Shown: positions 24,449 to 34,180 of the stretch, piece after piece | How positions within the stretch are numbered: the stretch's first letter is position 1 | Layout of the letters: each line of letters starts with the position of its first letter | Assembly: GCA_051656905.1 (NCBI GenBank) | Contig: JBOFJQ010000034.1 | Span: 186,001 to 250,000 of the forward strand | Length of the DNA stretch: 64,000 nucleotides | Reading direction: 5' to 3' | Source: JAGNZR01 sp051656905 | GTDB taxonomy: Bacteria; Fusobacteriota; Fusobacteriia; Fusobacteriales; Fusobacteriaceae | Translations under genes and position numbers: made by a program | Notes under the pieces: generated by a model | Told to the model about the DNA's origin: nothing | What the model saw: the letters and a program-made list of their open reading frames with translations, nothing else | Databases searched by the model: none

Positions 24449-25760
24449 TTCTACTTATTTTATCAAATGCTTTATCAATAGCCACAAGAACTCTATCTAA
24501 CTCTTCTTTAGTATGCACATACGATAGGAAGTGAGCTTCAAATTTAGATGGTGGTACTATAATTCCCTCTTCAAGCATAGTATTAAAATAAGTTATATAT
24601 CTATCTTCAGAACTATCTACCGAATCTTGTAATGCATTTACCTCTTGTGATTCAGTAAAGAATATAGTATATAGAGAGTTTATTGAATTAACAACAACTG
24701 GAATACTATACTTAGTAGCTATTTTTCTTATCTCATCTGCCATATATACAGTCTTAGCTTCTAAATCTTTATATACTTCTGCCTTATTATTTTTAAGGTA
24801 GTTTACAGTAGTGTAACCTGCTGCGACAGATACTTGATTTCCAGAAAGAGTTCCAGCATGGTAAACATCACCAATAGGAGCAAGCATTCTCATTATTTCA
24901 GCTTTCCCTCCAAAGGCTCCAATAGGGAATCCTCCACCAATTATTTTTCCAAGAGTTGTAAGATCAGGTTTGATTCCATAATACTCTTGTGCTCCTCCTA
25001 AAGAAACTCTAAACCCTGAAATAACCTCATCAAATATTAATACAGTTGATGTCTCAGTACATACATCTCTTAATTGTTGTAAAAACTCTTTTTTAGGAAC
25101 TATAAGTCCCATATTAGCAGGAATAGGCTCAACTATTAAACAAGCAACCTCTTTTGTATTAAGTATATCTCTTACGGCTTTAATATCTCCAAATTCACAG
25201 TTAAGTGTATCCTTTAAGTTATCAAGTGTTATACCATTACTATCTTGTAGACTACTAGTAAGTAATCCTGACCCAGCACTTACAAGTAAAGAGTCACTAT
25301 GACCATGGTAACATCCATTAAATTTAAGGATTTTATTTCTTTTTGTATATGCTCTTGCTAGTCTTACAGCACTCATAGTTGATTCAGTTCCAGAACTTGT
25401 AAGTCTTATCATCTCCATAGATGGGAAACAATGATTTATAAGTTCAGCAAATTCAACTTCTCCTTTACTAGGAAGACCATAAGATATTCCATTCTCTATT
25501 GTCTTTCTTATTTCAGTTAGAAGTTCTTCATTTCCATGCCCTAGTATCATTGGCCCCCATGAACCAATTAGATCAATGTATTTGTTATTGTCTTCATCAT
25601 ATACATAAGAACCTTTAGCACTTTTTATAAATATAGGAAAATCTCTATTTACACTTTGGAAAGCTCTAACAGGACTGTTTACTCCACCAGGTATTAATTT
25701 AATAGCATCTGCATAAATTGATTTTGAATTTTCAATAGTTTTTTTATCAGTATTATTCAT
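24438..25760 (-). CDS. hemL: Glutamate-1-semialdehyde 2,1-aminomutase
   Basis: 440 residues, a class III PLP aminotransferase. GGVNSPVRAF near residue 25, the substrate-loop region RLTSSGTESTMSAVRLAR near 120, FDEVISGFRV near 245 and the PLP lysine in TLGKIIGGGFPIGAFGG near 270 are all present. It makes 5-aminolevulinate, the second step of the C5 pathway after HemA. It overlaps hemB by eight bases. Confidence 0.96.
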   Translation of the reverse strand: MNNTDKKTIENSKSIYADAIKLIPGGVNSPVRAFQSVNRDFPIFIKSAKGSYVYDEDNNKYIDLIGSWGPMILGHGNEELLTEIRKTIENGISYGLPSKGEVEFAELINHCFPSMEMIRLTSSGTESTMSAVRLARAYTKRNKILKFNGCYHGHSDSLLVSAGSGLLTSSLQDSNGITLDNLKDTLNCEFGDIKAVRDILNTKEVACLIVEPIPANMGLIVPKKEFLQQLRDVCTETSTVLIFDEVISGFRVSLGGAQEYYGIKPDLTTLGKIIGGGFPIGAFGGKAEIMRMLAPIGDVYHAGTLSGNQVSVAAGYTTVNYLKNNKAEVYKDLEAKTVYMADEIRKIATKYSIPVVVNSINSLYTIFFTESQEVNALQDSVDSSEDRYITYFNTMLEEGIIVPPSKFEAHFLSYVHTKEELDRVLVAIDKAFDKISRNEK

Positions 25761-26727
25761 CTCTATCCCCTTTTTGCCATGTAGCTATATCTTTAGCATG
25801 GTATGTGATTATTATAGAAGCTCCTGATCTCTTCATTGCCATCATATTTTCCATTACAATAGCTTTTTCATCTATCCAACCATTTTGTGCAGCAGCTTTT
25901 ACCATTGAATACTCTCCACTAACATTATATATAGCAAGAGGTGCATCTATTCTATCTTTTAATGCTCTAACTACATCTAAGTATGCAAGACCTGGTTTAA
26001 CCATTATTATGTCTGCTCCCTCTTCTATATCATTTACAGCTTCAGATAAATAGTTACTACTGTTTCTAAAATCAAGTTGATAAGTTTTTCTATCTCCTTT
26101 TGGTGCAGAGTCAGCTATATCTCTAAAAGGCCCATAATAACTTGAAGCATATTTTACTGCATAAGACATTATAGGTAAGTTTACAAAGCCATTTTGATCA
26201 AGAACTTCTCTCATTCTTAAAATTCTTCCGTCCATCATATCTGAAGGAGCAACAATATCTGCTCCAGCTTGTGCATGTGATAAAGCTATTTTAGCAAGAA
26301 TATCTAGAGATTCATCATTTAATACTTCATCCCCTTCTACAACACCACAATGACCATGAGTAGTATATGAACACATACATACATCTGTTACAACTAAGAA
26401 ACTTGGAAAGTTCTTTTTAATAAATCTAACAGCTTGTTGTACAATACCATCTTCTGAGAATGCACTAGTTCCTACTAAGTCTTTTGTCTTTGGAATACCA
26501 AATAATAAAAGATTCTTTATTCCTAATTTTTCAAGTTCTGCAAGTTCTATAGCAAGTGTGTCCATAGAAAATCTATATTGATTAGGCATTGAAGTTATAA
26601 GCTCCTTAATACCATTTCCATCTTTTACAAAAAGAGGATAAACTAACTCTTTTAAATTTATATCTACATCTCTAAATAATTCTCTGATACTTTCTGAACT
26701 TCTAACTCTTCTTCCACGTTTAAACAT
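25753..26727 (-). CDS. hemB: Porphobilinogen synthase (5-aminolevulinate dehydratase)
   Basis: 324 residues. The two active-site lysines lie in SYAVKYASSYYGPFRD near residue 198 and MVKPGLAYLDV near 252. DVCMCSYTTHGHCGVV near 118-133 has the three cysteines of the zinc-dependent form. Condenses two 5-aminolevulinate molecules to porphobilinogen. Overlaps the cobA-hemD gene upstream by eight bases. Confidence 0.96.
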   Translation of the reverse strand: MFKRGRRVRSSESIRELFRDVDINLKELVYPLFVKDGNGIKELITSMPNQYRFSMDTLAIELAELEKLGIKNLLLFGIPKTKDLVGTSAFSEDGIVQQAVRFIKKNFPSFLVVTDVCMCSYTTHGHCGVVEGDEVLNDESLDILAKIALSHAQAGADIVAPSDMMDGRILRMREVLDQNGFVNLPIMSYAVKYASSYYGPFRDIADSAPKGDRKTYQLDFRNSSNYLSEAVNDIEEGADIIMVKPGLAYLDVVRALKDRIDAPLAIYNVSGEYSMVKAAAQNGWIDEKAIVMENMMAMKRSGASIIITYHAKDIATWQKGDRDE

Positions 26728-28192
26728 TCTTATCTCCTCTTATAGCATTAATTACACCTTTAGCTGTAAACTCTTCAGCCTCTAAGTATAGATTCATTCC
26801 TTTGTCTTTTATAGTCTTTGTAGTTACCTCTCCAATAGAGATTATTTTCTTATCTTTTACAAGTTCACTTTCACCATTTATACTCTTATAAAATGCATCT
26901 ACAGCTGATGAACTTAAAAATGTAATATAATCTACTTTCTCTATATGCTCTTTAACTGTTTCAAACTCATTAATTTTTAAGTCTGTGTTATATGCTATTA
27001 TTTTATCAAATTTTCTATTACACTCTTTTTCCCATTTTTCGATGTTACAAGGACTTATATTAGAAGTAACTATTAAAATCTTACTATTTTCCTTAGTATG
27101 ATCTAAAGAGTATTTTACAAGCTCATCTATAGTATATTTCTTTGGCATAAAATCTGGTTTAATTTTATATTTTAAAAGTTCCTCTTCTGTTTTCTCTCCT
27201 ACCACACCTATTTTTAAGTTTACAAGTGGTCTTATATCCTTTATCTCTTCCATAAAGAATTTTACACCATTAGGTGAGTTAAATAGTATTGCTGAATACT
27301 CGTTTAAATTATCTAAATTCATACTATTCTTTTTTATCTCAATAAAAGGAAGTTCATGAACTTGAGCACCAAGTCTAAAAAGTTCCTCTGAGAATTCATT
27401 ACTATTTGCAGAATCTCTAGTAACTAATACCTTCTTCCCATGAAGCTCTTTGTTTTCTAACCATTTTAATTGCTCTCTTAGATTAACTACATCTCCAACA
27501 ATTGTTATTGAAGGGGAAATTATCTTATTCTCAATAGCTTTTTCACATATTGTATTCAGTGTCCCTGTTATAACTCTTTGGTTTTGTGTAGTACCTGATT
27601 CAATTATTCCAACAGGTGTATTTGGGTTCTTTCCATTTAATATAAGTGAATCTGTTATTTTTTTAAGATTCTTAACTCCCATTAGAAAGATAAGACTACC
27701 TTCTAGTTTAGCAATTGTTTTATAATCTAACTCTACATTATCCTCTGATAAATGTCCAGTAAATACATGAAAAGAATTTGATATTCCTCTATGAGTGACT
27801 GGTATTCCTGCATACTCTGGTACAGATATAGCTGAGGTGATACCTGGAACCAATTCAAAATCGCCATTGACTTTGTTAAGTTCTATAATTTCCTCTCCAC
27901 CTCTTCCAAAAACAAAAGAGTCTCCACCTTTAAGTCTTACTACTATCTTATTCTCTAAGTATTTCTTAACTATAGTTTCATTAATCTCTTTTTGGATTTT
28001 TCCACCACTAGTACTCTCTTTACCTACATATATAAGCTCAACATCTTTTCTTGCAAAAGATAACATCTTTGGATCAATTAATCTATCATATATAATACAG
28101 TCTGCCATCTCTATACATTTTTTACCCTTTAGAGTTAGAAGATCTAGGCAACCTGGTCCTGCTCCTACAAAATACACTTTACCTTTTTTCAT
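26720..28192 (-). CDS. Bifunctional uroporphyrinogen-III C-methyltransferase / uroporphyrinogen-III synthase (CobA-HemD fusion)
   Basis: 490 residues. The N-terminal half (1-245) is the tetrapyrrole methylase CobA/SUMT: VYFVGAGPGCLDLLTLKG, VRLKGGDSFVFGRGGEE near 85-101 and VTHRGISNSFHVFTGH. The C-terminal half (about 250-490) is a HemD fold: GKKVLVTRDSANS, FNSPNGVKFF and TFLSSSAVDAF. One chain thus closes the ring to uroporphyrinogen III and methylates it to precorrin-2. Such fusions are known in anaerobes. Overlaps the hemAC gene by 14 bases. Confidence 0.93.
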   Translation of the reverse strand: MKKGKVYFVGAGPGCLDLLTLKGKKCIEMADCIIYDRLIDPKMLSFARKDVELIYVGKESTSGGKIQKEINETIVKKYLENKIVVRLKGGDSFVFGRGGEEIIELNKVNGDFELVPGITSAISVPEYAGIPVTHRGISNSFHVFTGHLSEDNVELDYKTIAKLEGSLIFLMGVKNLKKITDSLILNGKNPNTPVGIIESGTTQNQRVITGTLNTICEKAIENKIISPSITIVGDVVNLREQLKWLENKELHGKKVLVTRDSANSNEFSEELFRLGAQVHELPFIEIKKNSMNLDNLNEYSAILFNSPNGVKFFMEEIKDIRPLVNLKIGVVGEKTEEELLKYKIKPDFMPKKYTIDELVKYSLDHTKENSKILIVTSNISPCNIEKWEKECNRKFDKIIAYNTDLKINEFETVKEHIEKVDYITFLSSSAVDAFYKSINGESELVKDKKIISIGEVTTKTIKDKGMNLYLEAEEFTAKGVINAIRGDKNV

Positions 28193-30104
28193 ATATTCTC
28201 CTTTTTATGTTCATCGCCATATTTTGTGCAATCTCTATTCCTTTATTTGCATCATCTTCTATTATCTCTTTATACTCTACACCTTCATGGAAGTAATTAC
28301 CAACCATTCTTATCTTGTCATTATGCAGTTTAGCAGAGCATCCCATTGCAACATGGCATCCACCATCAAATATCTTAGAAAACTCTCTCTCTATCATAAC
28401 TACTTTTTCTATGTCATGGCTATGTATCTTTCTTAAATAATTTAGTACTTCTGAATCATTCTCTCTACATTGAATATATAATGCTCCTTGTGCAGGTGCA
28501 GGAACTAATTTTTCCTCTTCTAAATACTCTGTTATAAGATCTTCAAATCCAACTCTTTTAAGTCCTGCTGCTGCAAGAACAATAGCGTCATACTCTCCAT
28601 CTCTTAACTTTTTAATTCTAGTATGAATATTTCCACGAATAGGTTTTATAACTATATCATCTCTTAAAGATTGAATTCCCATTGTACGTCTTAGTGAACT
28701 TGTTCCCATTATACTACCTTTAGGTAACTCTTCTAACTTTAAACCAGAATTAGATATTATTACATCTCTATTATCCTCTCTTATAGGAATAGCCCCACAT
28801 ATAAGTCCTGGTGGAGAGATACTTGGCATATCTTTCATTGAGTGTACTGCTAAATCTATTTTACCTTCAAGTAGTTCATGCTCTATCTCTTTAGTGAAGA
28901 AACTCTTAAGAGATGTGTCGCTATTATTATAGTGACTTTTAAGATCTTTATCTCCACTAGTAACTATGACTTTTATTTCACACTCTAGATGTGGAGAAGT
29001 AGTCTCTATAACTGATTTTATATATTCACTTTGGGCTAGGGCAAGTTTACTTCCTCTAGTACCAATAATAATTTTCTTTTTTATGATATTATCTTTAAAG
29101 TTAAGACTCTTTTTTAGTTCTTCAAATTTATTATCTAATAAATATAGGTATTCATTTACAAGTAGCTCTCTATTCTGTTTATTTCTATTATATAGCTTTA
29201 ATATATTATCTAAGTTAAATAATTTTATTTCAAAATTTGAGTTTTCATTATCTTTTTTAACACTTGTAATTGATGGCTCTATATCTCTTGGAACTGCTAA
29301 ATCTAAGAATACATACTCTTTATTTTCCAATAAAGACTCTTGTAACTCTCTTTCTTTAATTATAAAATGTGGTGCTGATGTTGCAGCTATAATAATATCG
29401 CTTTTAGCTATCTCACTATACTTATTTTCAAAAGAAACCATTTTACAACCAAATTTTTCTGTCATCTCTTTTGCTTTATGAGTTGTTCTATTAGTTATCG
29501 CTAAGTTTTTACATCCTATTTTCTTTAAAATTCTAAGTATTGATTTTGCTAATTCCCCAACACCTAATACTAATATATTTTTATCTATTAAGCTTTCACC
29601 AATTGTCTTTTCTAAAAAGATTACGCTTAGCCCTTCTATAGATAGTCCATTAGTAGATATTTGACTTAAATTTCTAAATTCTTTTCCTAAAGCAATCCCT
29701 TTATTAAATACAATATTAATAACTCTCGAAGTATGTTTAAACTCTTGAGAGTCTAAAAATGCCATTTTTATTTGAGATAGTATCTGGTCTTCCCCTTTTA
29801 TAATAGAGTGGAATCCACATACTAACTGGAAGAAATAATATACAGCTTCTCTACCTATCTTATTTATTGAAAGCTCTACTCCTTCAAAACGATTATATAT
29901 CTCTTCTTGATCTGTATGATTATTAAGTTCAATATACATCTCAGCACGAAGACACGTAGGTAAGAAAACATACCCTTTTATTTTTTTTTCGTTATATAGT
30001 GTGTCTAGTATCTTTTGTGGAGAATTTTGAATAAATCTCTCCCTCTCTTGAAGATTAAATTTTTCATAAGTGATACCTAGTATTAAAAACCTATTTAAGT
30101 CCAT
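28179..30104 (-). CDS. Glutamyl-tRNA reductase / hydroxymethylbilane synthase fusion (HemA-HemC)
   Basis: 641 residues. Residues 1 to about 340 are HemA: the catalytic cysteine is C51 in LPTCLRAEMY (family TCNRxE), GEDQILSQIK near 105, and the NADPH fold LVLGVGELAKS near 185. The HemA dimerisation domain is cut to roughly 50 residues. From about residue 346 HemC follows: IIIGTRGSKLALAQ, VHSMKDMP, GTSSLRR, and the cofactor-binding cysteine C583 in FDGGCHVAMGC. No stop or frameshift lies between. The chain would perform the first and third enzymatic steps to the tetrapyrrole. Both catalytic centres look intact. It begins 54 bases after cbiJ. Confidence 0.93.
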   Translation of the reverse strand: MDLNRFLILGITYEKFNLQERERFIQNSPQKILDTLYNEKKIKGYVFLPTCLRAEMYIELNNHTDQEEIYNRFEGVELSINKIGREAVYYFFQLVCGFHSIIKGEDQILSQIKMAFLDSQEFKHTSRVINIVFNKGIALGKEFRNLSQISTNGLSIEGLSVIFLEKTIGESLIDKNILVLGVGELAKSILRILKKIGCKNLAITNRTTHKAKEMTEKFGCKMVSFENKYSEIAKSDIIIAATSAPHFIIKERELQESLLENKEYVFLDLAVPRDIEPSITSVKKDNENSNFEIKLFNLDNILKLYNRNKQNRELLVNEYLYLLDNKFEELKKSLNFKDNIIKKKIIIGTRGSKLALAQSEYIKSVIETTSPHLECEIKVIVTSGDKDLKSHYNNSDTSLKSFFTKEIEHELLEGKIDLAVHSMKDMPSISPPGLICGAIPIREDNRDVIISNSGLKLEELPKGSIMGTSSLRRTMGIQSLRDDIVIKPIRGNIHTRIKKLRDGEYDAIVLAAAGLKRVGFEDLITEYLEEEKLVPAPAQGALYIQCRENDSEVLNYLRKIHSHDIEKVVMIEREFSKIFDGGCHVAMGCSAKLHNDKIRMVGNYFHEGVEYKEIIEDDANKGIEIAQNMAMNIKRRIYEKR

Positions 30105-30157
30105 TATTGTTTACCTCTGTATTATTTTTTAGTTTAATTCTTTACCCCTATTCTATA

Positions 30158-30928
30158 TTACACTATCTCTTTATAAATCCTTTTAATAAATTCATCAAAA
30201 GAGTTAAAAATTTCTCCGTAGCTCCCACTAGTAGGCCTTTTTAGAAAAATAAGTTTACAACCCAGCTCTGTGCAGGCATCTATTTTTTCTTTTTCTCCAC
30301 CATTTATTCCAGAATTTTTAGTTATCAAATATTTTATCTTATAGTCTTCTATCATTACTTTATTCATAGCCTTAGAAAATGGACCTTGAAGAGCAATGAT
30401 ATTTTTAGGTAAAATTCCTATTTGGTTACATTTTCTGATTACTTCACTATCTGGAAGTATTCTAAAGTAAATGTTTTTTAAATTTTTTATATTTTTAAAT
30501 TTATCAATACAATTTCCACCAAGTGTTACTAGAATATTACCTTCTATATCCTTGACTACATCTACTATCTCTTCAACAGTTGAATAAAGATTAGTTTCCT
30601 CTTTACTATCATTATAACTCTCTCTATGAAACCTAAAATAAGGTATTTTATATTTCATAGCTACAGTTGTAACATTTTTCGATACTTCTTGAGCATAGGG
30701 ATGGCTCAAGTCTATAATTTTTTCTATATTTCTTAAATTAACGAAATCATCCATCCCCTGTAAGTCTAGTCTACCAGTTAACACTTCTATTCTAGAGTCT
30801 ATCTCTTTTATAAGCTCTTTACTATAGTCACTAACAACTGTAACAATAAATTTGGAACTAACATCATTACCTGTGAAACATTTTAGAAAATCAGTTGCCT
30901 CACTAGTTCCACCTACAATCCAAATCAT
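30158..30928 (-). CDS. cbiJ: Cobalt-precorrin-6A reductase
   Basis: 256 residues of the CbiJ/CobK family: MIWIVGGTSEATDFL at the N-terminus, the segment IDLSHPYAQEVSKNV near 90 and IPYFRFHRE near 115, LLVTLGG-type ILVTLGGNCIDKF near 152 and ITKNSGINGGEKEKIDAC near 218 are characteristic. It reduces the corrin macrocycle with NAD(P)H. Overlaps cbiH by four bases. Confidence 0.92.
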   Translation of the reverse strand: MIWIVGGTSEATDFLKCFTGNDVSSKFIVTVVSDYSKELIKEIDSRIEVLTGRLDLQGMDDFVNLRNIEKIIDLSHPYAQEVSKNVTTVAMKYKIPYFRFHRESYNDSKEETNLYSTVEEIVDVVKDIEGNILVTLGGNCIDKFKNIKNLKNIYFRILPDSEVIRKCNQIGILPKNIIALQGPFSKAMNKVMIEDYKIKYLITKNSGINGGEKEKIDACTELGCKLIFLKRPTSGSYGEIFNSFDEFIKRIYKEIV

Positions 30929-31662
30929 ATCTTGTATCCTCTTGGTGTTATCATTTTCCCGTGAGAATCTATATATGTCTTAGAGTTACCTATTATTAAA
31001 ACAGTAAACATATCTATGTCATGCTCTAAGAAATTAGCTAAAGTTGATGATGTATAACTCTGTCCAGCTCTTCCAATATTCTTAAGAATAGCTACTGGAG
31101 TATTTGCACCTTTATATTTTAGCATTATTTCTTGTGCTTTTTCTATTTGCCAATCTCTTCCTCTACTTTTTGGATTATAAAGAGATATAATTAAATCTGA
31201 ATCTGCAGCACAGTCTAATCTTTTTTCAATAACATTCCAATCTGTCATAAGGTCACTTAAACTTATAGTAGCTGAGTCATGCATAATAGGTGCCCCTGCA
31301 AGTGCTGCTCCTGCAATAGAAGATGTTATTCCTGGAATAACTTCAACAGGAACATCTTCCTCATTTAAGATTTCAAGCATAGGTCCTGCCATTCCATATA
31401 TTCCTGAGTCACCACTACTAATAAGTGCAACACTCTTTCCTTGTCTGAATATATCAAGTGTCTCTTTGCATCTCTCAATCTCTTTCTTCATTCCTGATGA
31501 TACAATCTCTTTACCTTTAAACTCATCTTTCACTAAATCTATATATGTTGAGTATCCTATGATTACATCAACATTTTTTAATACATCATAAGCTCTTTTT
31601 GATATATCTTCTAAATTTCCTGGACCTATACCTACTATATATATTTTCTTGTCATTCGTCAT
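30925..31662 (-). CDS. cbiH: Cobalt-precorrin-3B C17-methyltransferase
   Basis: 245 residues, tetrapyrrole methylase fold. IYIVGIGPGNLEDIS near the N-terminus followed by DVIIGYSTYIDLV is diagnostic of CbiH/CobJ; ISSGDSGIYGMAGPMLE near 81 and LYNPKSRGRDWQ near 165 agree. Methylates C17 and drives ring contraction in the anaerobic pathway. Confidence 0.94.
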   Translation of the reverse strand: MTNDKKIYIVGIGPGNLEDISKRAYDVLKNVDVIIGYSTYIDLVKDEFKGKEIVSSGMKKEIERCKETLDIFRQGKSVALISSGDSGIYGMAGPMLEILNEEDVPVEVIPGITSSIAGAALAGAPIMHDSATISLSDLMTDWNVIEKRLDCAADSDLIISLYNPKSRGRDWQIEKAQEIMLKYKGANTPVAILKNIGRAGQSYTSSTLANFLEHDIDMFTVLIIGNSKTYIDSHGKMITPRGYKI

Positions 31663-31686
31663 TATTCTATCTCCCTTTAATTCACT

Positions 31687-32724
31687 TTAATTAATAGCGT
31701 TCTCGTATATTGAAACTGTTACCCCTTCTAATATAAACTTTTCTAGTAAAAATTTCCCTTTTTGGTCAGATGTTAAATACGCTACTGGTGCAGAGACAGA
31801 TGGTACTCCAATCTTCTCTTTAACAAATTCTGAACTTTTAAATATTAACGGACACTCTTCAATTTCTGCTCTTGAAACTATTTTCATTTCAACACCTAAA
31901 ATATCAGAGCTCTCTATAATTCCTACTTCATCTTTTTTTAAATCTACTGTAGCTATATGCTTTATGCTCTTTTTAGAGATATTAGCTTTATTTAAAGCTG
32001 TTGTTATAGCATTTAAAATAGTAGATGTTGGTACCCCTCTTCTACACCCTATACCTAAAATTATATTTTTAGGAAATAGTTGTGTTATTTCAATTTTTTC
32101 TCTATTTGACATAATAACTATCCCTTCAGGAGATCCACTCTTCTCATTTGCAGAGAAACTATCCTTACTATTTAGATTATTATTATTTGATTTTTCATTG
32201 CTTATTTTTACATTACTTGGAAGAAAAAGTTCAACTTTCTTATTATCTACAATAAGTGATGTTAATATCTTTGCTTCATCTAAATTTCTCATTCTACAAT
32301 TTAGCTTTTCAGCTAAAACATCTATTGCAATCTTTCCAGTAATATCGGAAGAAGTTGTTATTATTGGAGTAATTCCTAATATTTCAGAAATACTCTCTGT
32401 AAATAGATTAGCTCCTCCAATATGCCCTGAAATAAGTGAGATTGCAAAAGTTATATTTTCATCTATTACAACAACTGCAGGATCGTAATCTTTTCCCTTT
32501 ATAAATTTAGAGATTGTTCTTACTACTATACCTGTAGACATTATAAATACATGAGAGTCATATGAGTTAAAATTCTCACCCACTGCTACATTTAAACTTT
32601 CAAATTGGTTTGTGTCAGATATATCAAATTTCTTTAAGGTAAAAACTGTTCCCCCTATAGCTTTAGATATTTTAATAGCTTTTTCTCCACCATTTCTCGT
32701 TACAGACCAAATAGCTATTTTCAT
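31687..32724 (-). CDS. cbiG: Cobalt-precorrin-5A hydrolase
   Basis: 345 residues with the CbiG N-terminal domain (IAIWSVTRNGGEKA, SGHIGGANLFTE near 98), a variable asparagine- and serine-rich linker around residue 180-200, and the C-terminal domain IILGIGCRRGVPTS near 217. It opens the ring lactone and releases the two-carbon fragment as acetaldehyde, a step found only in the anaerobic route. Two bases separate it from cbiF. Confidence 0.94.
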   Translation of the reverse strand: MKIAIWSVTRNGGEKAIKISKAIGGTVFTLKKFDISDTNQFESLNVAVGENFNSYDSHVFIMSTGIVVRTISKFIKGKDYDPAVVVIDENITFAISLISGHIGGANLFTESISEILGITPIITTSSDITGKIAIDVLAEKLNCRMRNLDEAKILTSLIVDNKKVELFLPSNVKISNEKSNNNNLNSKDSFSANEKSGSPEGIVIMSNREKIEITQLFPKNIILGIGCRRGVPTSTILNAITTALNKANISKKSIKHIATVDLKKDEVGIIESSDILGVEMKIVSRAEIEECPLIFKSSEFVKEKIGVPSVSAPVAYLTSDQKGKFLLEKFILEGVTVSIYENAIN

Positions 32725-32726
32725 TT

Positions 32727-33482
32727 TTAAATACCATCTCTAAATTCATGAGTAAATGTCTTATCATATAGTTTTGATTTTTCATACTCGCCACTAATAA
32801 AGTCTCCTACTAAAATTTGAGCAGTCTTTTTAATATCCGAGTTTTTTACTAATTCTGATATATTTTCTAAAGTACCTATAACTATCTTTTGATCTGCCCA
32901 TGTTGCCTTTTGTATAACTGCAACAGGAGTTGTAATAGGATAGTGAACAGATAATTTTTCTACTACCTCATCTATCATTTGCACTGATAAGAATATAGCC
33001 ATTGAAGCTTTATGAGCTGCTAAGCTTTCAAGAGATTCTTTTACAGGAACTTCTGTTCTTCCACTAAGTCTAGTACAAATTACTGTTTGAGTAATTCCAG
33101 GAAGAGTAAACTCTTTTTTTATAGCTGCTGCTGATGCAACGAAAGATGATACACCAGGTATAACTTCATACCCTATATCATGAGTATCTAGTATATCCAT
33201 TTGTTCTCTTATAGCTCCATAAATTGAAGGGTCCCCTGTATGTACTCTTGCTACTAACTTTCCTGCTGTAAATCCTTCAACTATAACTTTTATAACCTCT
33301 TCTAAGTACATGTTTGCACTGTTATAAATAACTGCATCTTTTTTTGCGCATCCAATTATTTCTGGATTTACAAGTGACCCTGCATATATAATAATGTCTG
33401 CTTGCTCAACTATCTTCTTTCCTTTAACTGTTATAAGATCTGGATCTCCTGGACCTGCACCTATAAAATAAACTTTTGCCAC
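32727..33482 (-). CDS. cbiF: Cobalt-precorrin-4 C11-methyltransferase
   Basis: 251 residues. VYFIGAGPGDPDLITVKG, IYAGSLVNPEII near 32 and VARVHTGDPSIYGAIREQM near 77-95 are classic CbiF/CobM features. Adds the methyl at C11. Starts two bases after cbiL. Confidence 0.95.
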   Translation of the reverse strand: MAKVYFIGAGPGDPDLITVKGKKIVEQADIIIYAGSLVNPEIIGCAKKDAVIYNSANMYLEEVIKVIVEGFTAGKLVARVHTGDPSIYGAIREQMDILDTHDIGYEVIPGVSSFVASAAAIKKEFTLPGITQTVICTRLSGRTEVPVKESLESLAAHKASMAIFLSVQMIDEVVEKLSVHYPITTPVAVIQKATWADQKIVIGTLENISELVKNSDIKKTAQILVGDFISGEYEKSKLYDKTFTHEFRDGI

Positions 33483-33484
33483 TT

Positions 33485-34180
33485 TTAAATTCCCCCTTTT
33501 TTTAGTATTAACGTAGTAAAGTAACTTAGTGCATTAATATCTATTTTATTTAAATCGTAATATATCTCTTGTGTATCTTTCCCAGAGTTAGATACAAGTA
33601 CCACATTATTTTCATTATTAGTTTTATATATTGCATCTCTTAATTTTTCAAAATTTCTTGATACTTTCATAAATACAATGTTATCTGAATTCTCTATCTC
33701 TTTCTCTATATCAACTTTATCATTGAAAGATATTATTTTTAATGACTCATCACCATATACAAGTGGTAAGTTAACTCTTGATGATATATCTATAAATGTA
33801 GGAATACCTGAAACTGTTTCTATATTATAATCTTCTTTTAACTCTTTAATTAAGTAAGCATATGTACTATATATCATAGGGTCACCTATTGTTACAAAAC
33901 CCACATTCATTTTTTTATCTAAGTATTCTCTTATTTTATCCACATTTTCTTTTCTCGATTTTTTCCTAACTTCAATATCCTTATTCATAGAAAATTCGAC
34001 AAATAACTTTTCAGTGCTATCTTTTAAATAGTCTTTAACTATTGAGTAAGCAACGCTTCCCTCTCCTAACTTTGCTTCTGGAAGAACAATAACATCTATC
34101 TTCTCTAAAGTTTTAACAGCTTTTAGTGTTAACATTTCCGATTCTCCAACACCAACACCTATTCCGTATAAAGTACTCAT
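33485..34180 (-). CDS. cbiL: Cobalt-precorrin-2 C20-methyltransferase
   Basis: 231 residues of the CbiL/CobI family: LYGIGVGVGESEMLTLKAVK at the start, VGFVTIGDPMIYSTYAYL near 94 and VSGIPTFIDISSRVNLPL near 122. First methylation after cobalt insertion. Its ATG overlaps the cbiT stop by one base (TAATG). Confidence 0.94.
   Translation of the reverse strand: MSTLYGIGVGVGESEMLTLKAVKTLEKIDVIVLPEAKLGEGSVAYSIVKDYLKDSTEKLFVEFSMNKDIEVRKKSRKENVDKIREYLDKKMNVGFVTIGDPMIYSTYAYLIKELKEDYNIETVSGIPTFIDISSRVNLPLVYGDESLKIISFNDKVDIEKEIENSDNIVFMKVSRNFEKLRDAIYKTNNENNVVLVSNSGKDTQEIYYDLNKIDINALSYFTTLILKKGGI

Noticed and set aside
27795..28436. Plus-strand open frame of 213 codons across cobA-hemD and hemAC
   Set aside because: Antisense to two clear enzyme genes whose motifs continue through it; composition is unlike a real protein.
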